A DNA stretch of 64,000 bases, taken from positions 1,860,001 to 1,924,000 of the forward strand of contig JAAXNY010000009.1 of NCBI GenBank assembly GCA_013420905.1, in the 5' to 3' direction. The notes under the pieces were generated by a model that saw only the letters and a list, made by a program, of their open reading frames with translations, had not been told where the DNA came from and made no database searches. This document shows positions 21,963 through 31,739 of the stretch, in pieces; the first letter of the stretch is position 1, and every line of letters starts with the position of its first letter. The translations under genes and the position numbers were made by a program. This DNA is from Collybia mongolica. Taxonomy: Eukaryota > Basidiomycota > Agaricomycetes > Agaricales > Clitocybaceae.

Positions 21963-23343
21963 ATGGCCCTCCGTAGACTTGCCCAAACCAACTACGCTGC
22001 AACTGCTTCTGGTTCTCCTAGGAGTCCTCAGGTGGCTTCGGCCCCAGATTCACCTGCAGGCTCACCTATGAGCAAAGCTGCGCCTTCAACTCCACGCACC
22101 CGCGTCTCTATCGGCATTTATCGATCTCCCGCCTCGACACCGTCCATATCCTCATCAATCCCGTTTGACTGGGACGCTGCTCGCTCACGACGGCCTCCAC
22201 CTTATGCCAGCCCTCTCCAAGGTAGCCGGGGACGTACTAGTATTGGGGTTGGTGGACCAACACCTGGCACACCAATAAGAAGAGCTGTGATTCGAAAGAA
22301 GGGCATCATGGAAAGGTGTGTAACCTATTGTAGTATCTCTAACCCCTCAGCCTATTTTTCGGATTCAGAATCACTTCAATTCCATCTACAATCGCCTTTG
22401 AAATTGCCCTCTTTCCTCACAATGTTCCATTACCAACACCAGCGAAGTCTGCAATGTTACTAGGAGGATTCATGCACTTTATTCACCTCTGCCTTCGCAT
22501 TACCCAAGTCAGCAAAGTTCCAGACTCCGAACTAGGCTGGGAGGACCTATATGGAGAAAGTGAAGGAATCTCTTGGTTCGACTGGGTAAGAAAATTCGCT
22601 TCTTTGCTCTCCGTTTAGTGTTGACATACCTTTAGACAGTCCCAGTCTCGATTTTACTCATCTCAGCCTCATGTCTAAATGCGTTGAATCTCTTCAGTCG
22701 CATAAAACTCTATCGTCTTCACCATAGACCCGACCCTGTCTCGTCTCCAAATGCACGCTTTGTTTCTGCGCAGCTCGATTTCGAACCCCTAGAACCACCA
22801 TCGCTTTCATCGCGTATTCGTACCACTATAGGGTTTGCATTTTCTTATTCATGGCGCTTCCTGCTAGGCATGCAGCCACCAGCACCACATGGCCAGGTGC
22901 CGGGAAAAATGTCACGCGTCCAGCAAATCGATGTCTGGTCACCTGGAGATCTGGAGATTGTTCTATTTTCCATCTACTCGCCTGCTCATTCGTTTATGTG
23001 GATGGCCACCGGGTCGTCCAATTGGATATTTATGACTATCTTAATGGTAGTTATTGGAGCACAGGTATGTTATCACCTTCGCTCTCCGTCTTCATACTTG
23101 AGTATCACCCAGCTATATGCACAAACCCGATCGTTCAACGCATTATTGAAAGACAAAGAAATTATAGCAGCAGAGGTTCTAAACGAGTACAATCAAGGGG
23201 TTTGTCCTCTCGCTTTCCTTTTATCTGTGATATCTTCTCATTGACTTGTCTCACAGTTTGTGTACCCAAGAATCAACCCTATCCGGAAGGATGTGGCGGT
23301 TATGACCCATCAATCCGAAATCGTCAATATCTGGGAAGATTAG
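21963..23343 (+). CDS. NUR1: Nuclear rim protein 1 (DUF2418 family)
   Basis: 390 residues from exons 21963-22315, 22369-22585, 22636-23064, 23113-23199, 23257-23343. It has a Ser/Pro-rich N-terminus, then FDWDAARSRRPPPY, a feature I associate with basidiomycete NUR1. Hydrophobic segments lie near LLGGFMHFIHLCLRI, TVPVSILLISASCLNALNLF and WIFMTILMVVIGAQ, and the C-terminus is the conserved VYPRINPIRKDVAVMTHQ. In yeast, Nur1 sits in the inner nuclear membrane and with Lrs4/Csm1 tethers rDNA and silent chromatin to the periphery. Here function is inferred from the family only. All five exons join in phase. Confidence 0.88.
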
Positions 23344-24241
23344 TATACCCTGCCTTTAATGAATACTCCATTAAATAATAACAAACGAGCGCTACTATGG
23401 GTGGCCCACTAAAGCCGATTTTTGACTCCCCCGTAACGCTACGAAATGGAAGAATGAGGACTCATGAAGTTACCAACCAGTATATAGAACTGGTTCTCAC
23501 GGACAGGACAGATTGCGCTGCCTGAGATGACGGGCTCGATTTCAGCAAATGAGACGTGTATTACTTATTTTCGTCACTGTTGTTCACATCAAAAATCAAG
23601 AAGATTTCATACCCTGAGGGGTGTTGTCTCAACTGCCAAGCCGGGAAGCAGGGGCATCTGGAAATGCAATGAAAGTCAGTGTCACTCTCACCTCTGAACA
23701 ACGAATCTGGAGCCTGCCATGGCATCTAACACTCTGTGTCTTTATAAAATGTGTAGAATGGAAGCTATTGATATATAGAAGGTTTTGTATCCAACTAATG
23801 TCCTGTGCCCTTTCCCATAGTTGCGGGCCTGACTATCAAAAGACAATACACTTGGTCAAAGTCACCTTCTCGAGCCTCCCCATAAAACTCAGGACGAATA
23901 TTTGTTGTTCTGAGTCGAGGATCTTATTTGGATAACAGACATCAAGCTATGGTTTTTTTTTTTGAGGCAAACGGAGCTGTGGAAGTGGCCAAAATGAAAA
24001 TAAGCATTACACCAATGATGGGCCACTGATAACATTGTTAGCATACATTGCAACACCATGCCGATCTTTTTGGAATATGATAGTTGGGATTCATTAACCT
24101 GAAAACATACGAACATACACTGCAACCACTCAAGGGTACATTATTTCTTCCCTGCTTTGTATTTGACGAGGATACAAAAACCAGTTGTGGATATTCACAC
24201 AACTTCAACTGAATAACGTCTGTTTTGGGTCAGAACCGACC
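23344..24241. other. Intergenic, no gene recognised
   Basis: About 900 bp between NUR1 and the CCCH gene, holding the 3' flank of the former and the promoter of the latter. Small open frames lack any motif. A T-run lies at about 23951-23961. Nothing else was supported. Confidence 0.5.
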
Positions 24242-26235
24242 ATGGTATTCAAACGGTGCTTCGTGCGTATGCTTTGACTTTTTATTAGTCAACCTCGATA
24301 CCCATCCCTAACATTACTAGTACTTCGATCGGAACGGGAACCCACTGCGACAGGGCTGCCCGCGGAAAGCGTCCTGCCACTTTGTACATCCAAACGATCC
24401 TAGGTGGGAGGAAGCCCCCGATTCTTTTCCTCCTCCACATATTCGCCAACGGCGATCCCCACCGACAGAGACACGAAAGTTTGAGGCTCCAGTCAACCCA
24501 AAGGAACACGACAAAAGCACCTCGAGACATAGAAGTCGCCAGAGCCCTTCGCCACGCAGACACCGCTCACGAGACCGCTCTGAGGGTGAAGTCTCGCGTT
24601 ACGACGAGGCCTCTCCAAGGCCTTGTCGGCAAAGCACAGACAACCAGAGGAGGTCCGAAACTAGTCTGCGAGACGGCAAAGCCGCGCCACTAACAACACA
24701 CACCAACAATATTGTTCCTTCCAATACTGGGGTTGGTAACCTTTCGATGGCGCCTCCTCCCTTACCTTCTTCAGTGTCATATAGCGTACCGCGGCCTCCG
24801 CCGCCTCCGTCGTTGTCAGCAAGTGGTGCCCCTACAATGCCACCACGCCCTCCAATTCCCTCTGCGCCCTTCTGGCAAAAGAAGCCCCCTTCCACCCGCC
24901 CTGATACAACGCCCGAAGAGCCACGGATAATATGGCTTGAAAGAATCAAGTTAGTTGCTAATCTGCTACACAATCCGTCTGTTAACTTGCTACTAGACTT
25001 ATGACGGACTGCCTGCGGAATGAGAAACAACTCAAAAAACTCCGGAAAGAGGTAGCTGAGGTTAAGCGCAGTCTGGCCAAGCAACGCGCTGTTACCCTTC
25101 CGGAAGAGAACCAAAGGGAAATGAAGGCTCACCTCAGCAGCTTAGAATCTCAGCGTGATGAAAAGGAGAAGGTGTTTGAGAACGGCATGTTGCGGTTGAT
25201 CAAGTCGAAAAGTTGGCCTATAGCCCCTCAACCGCCAGATGAGGGCCGGGTGGAAAAATCCCAAGAGATGATAAATTATCTCAACGATTTGACGGACAAA
25301 GCTGCAGATATGTACAAGGTCCTGATCGACATACGAGAGCGCAATGTTCCGCCACTGGTAGGCCCGACCACGGACACGGATATTGACCCGCAAGAAAGCT
25401 CTTCCCGACCACTAAAGCGGAGGCGTCTCTCCGAAGCTGAGCCGTCAACACAAGCCCAATCACAGCCTTCCGTACAGGATATAGAAACCTTGCGCGACAG
25501 GCTTCTCAACATCGAAGCACGTTTCTCGGCTTTCAAAAACGATTTAGTCGTTCACGACGCAGAGCTGGCCGAAGTCATAGAGGAACGCATAGATGCAAAG
25601 CTAGAAGCACACCATCTTGGTTGGTCAGCTGCATTGACCATCTCCCAAGATGAACATCGTGAAGTCCAAGAAAATGTCAATAAAACCGGGGCAGACATGG
25701 ACGAAATTGCAAGCGAGATAACCGATCTCATTCAGCAGACCACTGCACAAGAAGCCGACAGAATGGCGATCCGACGCGAGATAGAGACCCTGAATAGTGG
25801 TTTCAAAGGGGTGTGTTCATTCCACAATTATTGCGTCTCTTAGTACTGTGGTTTTTTGACATTTAATGACAGTTCCAGGAAAAATTACAACAATTTGAAG
25901 TCAATAGAGAAAAGCACCGCACGACCATTGAAGCTCTTGAAGCCGCTGTATCAGCACATGTAGCTCAGCCCCCATCACCACCTGGTTCACCTCGAATGCC
26001 GACGCACGATCACATCCTTGAAGAGCTCGAGGATCCCGTTGTGGACATGGTCCGCGCACATACAAAACCATTGATTGAGACAATGCGCTCACAAGTTGAG
26101 GATTTGCTGCGCATCCAGAATAAGGAAATGTACGATATTTTTTCGAGTAAACTCACACTTACACTTCGGACGATGGAAGCTATTTCTGGGCGGCTTGAGA
26201 TCCCAGAAAAACCAACCATTGCGACTGGGCTATGA
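24242..26235 (+). CDS. CCCH zinc-finger, SR/proline-rich, coiled-coil protein
   Basis: Modelled as 608 residues: exons 24242-24262, 24321-24949, 24997-25810, 25873-26235. The 21-nt first exon joins in phase after a good branch site (CCTAAC) to give one CCCH-like finger: Cys6, Cys20, Cys26 and His30, ending CPRKASCHFVHPNDPRW. Next come an Arg/Ser-rich stretch (about 60-105), a Pro-rich block (PPPPPSLSASGAPTMPP) and, from about 220 on, long charged helices predicted as coiled coil, with a basic patch RPLKRRR near 355. This suggests an RNA-binding nuclear protein that oligomerises; I do not recognise a named family. The spacing C-x13-C-x5-C-x3-H is longer than the usual first gap. Confidence 0.72.
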
Positions 26236-26519
26236 GAGGTATATGAAATACCGCAAGATAAAGTGTAAGACAAGTAATATTGTATAGGTATTTGGTTGTT
26301 CCGAGTTTGTAACATGTATGCCACCCAAGATAGTGTGAGGTTGCAATCGAGATTGGCCATATAACTTCAAAGATGATAACATGTGCATAATTCTCTTCAG
26401 ACTGAAGCGCATGTATCACGTCCAGGTCCAACGTCCTGTTATTGTAGAAAGCTTTGACTATTTTCGTCTTCCATTGATCCTAGGGCGCTCTTGATTTTAC
26501 AAAGCTGGGCAAGCATTCA

Positions 26520-26616
26520 GCCCGTGTAGCTCAGCGGTAGAGCATTGTACTTATGAGGATAAATTTGGCCGGATTGTGATATGCAAGGGTCTCGAGTTCG
26601 AATCTCGGCATGGGCA
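26520..26616 (+). tRNA. tRNA-Ile(UAU): tRNA-Ile(UAU) with a 25-nt intron
   Basis: The cloverleaf folds cleanly. The acceptor stem GCCCGTG pairs with CATGGGC (one G-U). The D arm is GCTC/GAGC, the anticodon stem TTGTA pairs with TGCAA, and the T arm is TCGAG-TTCGAAT-CTCGG. The loop CTTATG has anticodon TAT at 26552-26554. A 25-nt intron follows position 37, the standard site. Internal A box (TAGCTCAGCGGTAGAGC) and B box (GGTCTCGAGTTCGAATC) are present. It decodes the rare AUA codon; the U34 is probably pseudouridylated in the intron-containing precursor, as in yeast. Confidence 0.93.
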
Positions 26617-26617
26617 C

Positions 26618-26622
26618 TTTTT
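26618..26622 (+). terminator. RNA polymerase III T5 terminator
   Basis: Five T residues begin one base after the discriminator of the tRNA gene, the usual Pol III stop. Confidence 0.8.
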
Positions 26623-26792
26623 GGTTAATCACACATTTACTGTAGTAGTCTCTGGCCCGGACGGCACAATCCATATATATGAAAAGTAGTTCCCCAAAGA
26701 AGAGACGCGCCACGGATGTGTAAATCATGGATGCATTCTAGGGGTCCGTATACAAAATTAGAATCCTAAATCATGATGATTCCTGATGGGTG

Positions 26793-27720
26793 TCACACAA
26801 ATGAACCTCGCTCCTCGCAACATTTACCATCCGAGATTTGAATAAATTTGTTTCCAACTCGACTACCCTGCTCATCGGAATGGGTAATCCATATAACCGC
26901 TTTCAAAGAGGATCGTTCCGAACGAACTTCGTTTATTAGATACTTCTCAACTGCGAGAGATGATGCTGGATCCAGGGCGGATGTCGGTTCTACACGGATT
27001 ATTGAGCAGGGACCAGTTGAATTAATTTGAAATTCCCGAACCGTCTAGCAAGAGAAGCTCCGCAGAGTTGAGCCCAAGAGCAACAGCTAGAGAAATTCTT
27101 TGGGCTTCTCCTCCACTCAGATTTGACCATTCACGGTCCCAAAGCTGAGGAGATATATCCCAAGCATTCGCAATGTCTACTGCGCGCTGCAGAGGTGAAA
27201 CTTGTTGAGCACTTTTCTTCGCGAGTGCTTTATGAGCATCGAGAGCAGTTATTGCAGATAAGAAGTCCTGGGGTGACCCAGGAAGCATTGAAGGTCTCTG
27301 AGGGACGTACAACACCCGTGTCCTATATGAAGGGATGCCTGGCAAGTTCACGGATTTAGGTATCATTTGGGTGTCTTTATGTTGTGTGGTGTAAACTCAC
27401 CATAGATTGTAGGTGCACTAGATGCAACGATTAACTTTCGTCACATGCTAACTGAAAACGAAGGTACTCGCCTACCGCGGTAGAGGATGGAGCCACCATA
27501 GAGAATCAAATGAGCAACGCATTTCAAGAGCGTGGTTTTGCCAGATCCGCTTTTCCCCCGAAGGACAACTATGTCACCTAGAGCGTTGCACGTTTAGCAC
27601 TCAACTAGCTCGGGCTTTAGGCAATAGACCTTCGTTGATAACCAGGTTTACGTCTTTGAAGAGATATTGGTCGTCCTTGAGGCACGAGACACTGCAAAGC
27701 TCCACTAATGGTGGACTCAT
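26793..27720 (-). CDS. Single-domain ABC transporter ATPase (YbbL/FetA/STAR1-like)
   Basis: 235 residues, exons 27720-27630, 27577-27472, 27417-27401 (17 nt), 27338-27042, 26989-26793. It is one complete nucleotide-binding domain: Walker A GKSGSGKTT (about 40-48), Q-loop in YVPQRPSML, signature LSGGEAQR, Walker B LLLLDEPTSALD (joined across the last intron) and H-loop WITHSDEQ. It has no membrane segment, so it must pair with a separate permease; none lies in this window. YVPQRPSML with YR upstream resembles bacterial FetA/YbbL and plant STAR1. The substrate is unknown. The intron 27418-27471 needs a GC donor (GCGAGT) to keep phase. It lies 134 bp downstream of TOM40, same strand. Confidence 0.85.
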
Positions 27721-27853
27721 GTGGAGAACTAAGTTTGTTTGAAACCATCATGGCATATTAACGGAATGTAGTAAACGATGATGTCATGAAATGCTCCAAG
27801 CAGATAAGTCTATACGTATAACTAGACTAGGAGATATAAAATTAGGACTGTAG

Positions 27854-29123
27854 TTATATTTGAGGAGGCATGCCCATTTCTTCTGGCGTCAAAGTAGTAC
27901 TCTCGATCATCACACCAACGCCGACCTTGGCAGCATTCTTAAGATGCACGATTAATACTAGTAACATGCTGACCAGAGGAACGCACCTTGAAGTGGTCTA
28001 TCTCGCCTGACACCAAGAACGCGAAAGCTGGGGTAAAACGTTGCTCTAGCAATGCTGATACTTTTCCGGTAGAATCGACCTGAGCCCTAAACGTAGCAAG
28101 GCGAAGATCGTATTTGGCTCCTAAAGTTGCAATTGCGTCTCGTCGAGCTGGGGCAGCAATAAGCTGCAAATCGGCTGCAACCTCAACTTTCTCGCTAAGT
28201 TTTTGCCAGTAAGTAGCCTGCAAGATACCTGCGGTCTGAAGCTGTGCGGTGGCAATCCAATTGCTGTTATTACTCGTGTATTTGGCCAGGTAGGATGTTG
28301 TCAACTCCGCAAGATCTGGAGATGGTCGCTGGTAGAGCGCTTCAACCCCAAGGGCAATATTTTTAGTGAACGACTGGAGATAACTGCCAACGTAGATGCC
28401 TGTAAGGTCTGCTGGCCAAGGGTTTACAGCTTTTGCGTTGATACTGAAATCCTGGCCTTGGTAGTCGTGTTCAATCTGCACCATATTCTGACTAGCCTGT
28501 GACGAAAACTGGAGCGGTTGTCAAGGCCGTATCAGAGCACGATTCAAGCAAGCGCCGCGAGTTTACGAACCTGAGCCTGAACTTTCGTGATGTTGCCAGG
28601 CGTCCAGCCTTGGTTCAAGCGGGCGTTTACGTTCCCGTCATGATCGACTCCTCCTTGAAGGAAAATCTTCATACATACGTTAAATATGTGCCACGTAACG
28701 AAAATTTTTGAAAAGAGACCTTTTGGTTGGCGAATATTGCCCCGAAATTATAGGACGATGGTAGTGTTTGCGACCCCAGCGCGAAAGAATGCGTGACTTG
28801 GAAAAGAGGATTCGCTGACAAGCTCTTCGTCAGGTCAGCACGAGCTCCATCGAAGATATAGTTCGACAGGTGTGTGGCTAAGCATAAGCATTAGGGTCCA
28901 CGTATTACTTGTCAGGACCATGCTCACATTTAACTTCCTTCTGGAGGTTTTCTACAGTACCAGGATGTGGCAGGCCAAGGTCAGTTCGCCATTGTGCAAA
29001 GCGATCATAGGCGTCTGTGAAAGGAGAAATGGGGTTGAAGTAGGAGGATTTAGCGGGAATTGAGGTATGGGGGGCATATGGGTCGACAAGCCCATCTTTC
29101 TCAATGTGTGAAGTGGACGCCAT
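27854..29123 (-). CDS. TOM40: Mitochondrial import channel Tom40
   Basis: 347 residues, exons 29123-28928, 28877-28720, 28666-28571, 28496-27987, 27937-27854. Tom40 is a 19-strand beta-barrel of the outer mitochondrial membrane and the translocation pore for nearly all imported precursors. Hallmarks here: NYIFDGARADL near 70, HSFALGSQTLPSSYNFG, an inner GGVDHDGNVNARLNQGW, ALGVEALYQRP, the LGAKYDLRLATFRAQVDS strand pair and the final SGEIDHFK-KNAAKVGVGVM strand with the mitochondrial beta-signal. Length and exon joins fit the family. A second ATG lies four codons upstream. Divergent from the first GT15 gene. Confidence 0.95.
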
Positions 29124-29679
29124 GAGAGGCAGCAATCAGTGTTCCACCGTTGACAGACTTTCCTAAGAAAAAAGTAAACCAAACACGCACAAATCACCAC
29201 GCGTCCGAGTTTACCCTCACTGCAGGTGATCCTTTGAGTGACCCTGATTGTTTCTCTCAGTATGATTGGTGAAATACGAACGACAGCCAATTCGAGCCAT
29301 TGAACAGCAAAGCCCTATGTACATCCCAACGATATATTCACCACTCTGGACGACCAAATGTTTGCCAATTGGTCTAATGAGGCAATGTCACCTCAATTCA
29401 TCAGAGCTCAGAAAGATGTATGTAGTCTCGGGGATTTTAACATGAGGATGGTGGACAATGGACCCTCTTTTTCTGTATGACGCGAAAGGTCGTCCGATCC
29501 ATCGTGTTATCCACCGTGTTACCAAGTCGCAATCCTATTTTTAGGGCTATTTCGCTACCATTTTACAGATCTCACTCCAAGCCCGTATCCACTTTAACAT
29601 CTATGGTTCTATCGACTGCGGACTTCCTATATATAAAGGCTACCCTTCTCGTTCACATTCCTACCGCTTTTTTTTCGTT
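29124..29679. promoter_or_regulatory. Divergent promoter region, TOM40 / GT15-A
   Basis: 556 bp between divergent start codons. On the GT15 side a TATA-like run lies at 29628-29637, 43-52 bp before the ATG, then a pyrimidine-rich patch. On the TOM40 side I see no clear element. Confidence 0.5.
29628..29637 (+). promoter_or_regulatory. TATA box of GT15-A
   Basis: The run TATATATAAA starts 52 bp upstream of the ATG at 29680, a typical distance for a short-leader fungal gene. Confidence 0.5.
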
Positions 29680-31452
29680 ATGCTTACAGCCAAGCGATGC
29701 ATTATAGCGATATTTGTGGTAGTGGTGTGTGTTGCTTTTCTTGCGACAAGGTTCACAAACCTGATATCACACTAGGCCTTTCTTCACTTTCTAATCAGAT
29801 ACAACGGCCTGGAAGCATTTCCATCTCACTTCACTTATCTTCAGTCACTCAATGAAGATAATATCACAACACCATTGAACATAAATGCCAGCAAACCAAT
29901 TCGACACAAGTTTTCTTACAAGCCGAGAGCCAACGCAACATTTATACTCCTTTGTAGAAATAGCGATTTATCGGGGGTCGTTTCAAGCATTCAGCAAATG
30001 GAAGACCGTTTCAACAAACAGTATAAGTATCCATGGGTTTTACTCAACGAGGAACCGTTCCCTGACGAGTTCAAGAGGTAGACTCCGATGTCTGTTAACC
30101 CACCTATCTGACCTATAGCCACAGCCGCGTCAACGTTCTTACAGATGCCCCAATTTTCTTCGGACAAATTCCCCACGAACATTGGTACCAACCAGATTGG
30201 ATTGATGAGAACAGGGCTCGTGAAGGACGTATGAGAATGATGTGGCAAGGTATCATATATGCAAGTGAGCCTTTGGTACGGATCTATCTCGTAGGATAAA
30301 TTTGTAGTAGGGGATTCTTCAAGGTAGTGTCCCGTGCGTGACTCAATTACAGCTGTAGCGAGGCCTGCTAATATTTGATTATATAGGTACCGGAATATGT
30401 GCCGCTTCAATTCTGGTGTAAGTATAGCCATTGTTTCATTTCGAGGTTCTAGGTCTTGACAAATCCCGCAGTTCTTCTTCCATCATGAACTCTTGAAACC
30501 ATATCGATATTATTGGAGGTAAGTTCTCGGATCCATTCTCATTAGGCATGTTATTGATTATCACAGAGTGGAGTGTGTTTACCTATTCTCCCAACGTATC
30601 TTTATGGGTCGTCTGATTGTCATTTTTGGTCAGGCCAGACGTGAAGTTTTTCTGCGATGTTGGATACGACCCCTTTCTCTACATGCAAAGGAATGATAAG
30701 ATATATGGTACGCTTCTTCCTGCCGTGGCGTATCCATACACCCCATTTAGCCTTCCGGTAGGGTTTACCATTTCGCTTGTAGAATGGGAACCCACAATAC
30801 CCACACTGTGGTCTGCCGTGAAAGGTCCGTATTCGTTATACCCCTTTCCCAAGGAACTGACCCTACCGTGTGATCCAGAATTTATTGCGGATAATCCACA
30901 ATATGTGGAGCGAAACAACTCCATGGCGTTCCTTTCCGACAATGGTGGTGATAGCTATAACTTGTGCCACTGTGAGGATAACATTTCTCTCATATGATCC
31001 CACGCGATTAACCGTTCTAAAATAGATTGGAGCAACTTTGAAATTGCGGATATGGATTTCTGGCGGGGTGAGGCCTATCAAGCCTTCTTCAAACATTTAG
31101 AGTCGAAGGGCGGCTTCTATTATGAGGTTTGGTGTACTTATCTTGGTGCTGCTGATGAGGAGCTGATATCGGGCGTGGCTAGCGCTGGGGGGATGCACCC
31201 ATTCACAGCATTGCTGCGTCCCTTTTTGCCAGGAAGGACCAAGTACATTTCTTTCATGACATTGGGTACAGACATGATCCTTTTCAGCATTGTCCTTCAG
31301 GAGATGAGTGGTCTAATGGACGTTGCTCCTGTGACCCGACTGACAGTTTTGGTTAGTGAAATCTCTGAATGCCATGAAAATTTCAAAAAACAACCTGAGC
31401 AGATTACGCACCGAACTCGTGTACAACTCGATATGAGGGTCTATTTGTATGA
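29680..31452 (+). CDS. GT15 alpha-1,2-mannosyltransferase (Kre2/Mnt1 family), copy A
   Basis: 379 residues from 13 exons: 29680-29750, 29799-30077, 30119-30264, 30324-30333, 30387-30417, 30472-30518, 30567-30572, 30634-30707, 30762-30824, 30879-30971, 31026-31126, 31183-31351, 31403-31452. It is a type II Golgi enzyme: short cytosolic tail, membrane anchor (about 8-22), stem, then the GT-A fold. Family landmarks are NMCRFNSG, YYWRVEPD (the EPD Glu binds Mn2+ in Kre2), the WSNFEI region containing the presumed catalytic Glu, FYYERWGDAP and YRHDPFQHCP. It extends O- and N-linked mannan using GDP-mannose. The 6-nt exon 7 and 10-nt exon 4 are both required to restore conserved motifs. Tandem paralogue follows at 31740. 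Confidence 0.94.
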
Positions 31453-31739
31453 ATGAAGTTAGATATGAAATATACAACTTTCAATAGAGTCATTTTACTC
31501 GAAACTGCAGTTTGCATAGTTCGCACACAGACGGAGTTGTTCCACGTGGTCCAAAAAGACCGCAGTTGTTCACATCATTTGACATCAAGTAACTGCCAGC
31601 ACTTGATGCTGGTAACGTTTCATCAACCTCAAGTTGCTTCAACCAAAGATAGCCTTCCGAATTCTACAGGCTCTGCAGCACAAACACGAGTTTGCTTCAA
31701 CTCAACCTCACGCTCCTAAGAGAGAGGTTATCTTTCAAG

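Noticed and set aside
24285..25132. Minus-strand open frames opposite the CCCH gene
   Set aside because: They are shadows; the plus strand gives phased exons and a zinc-finger pattern.
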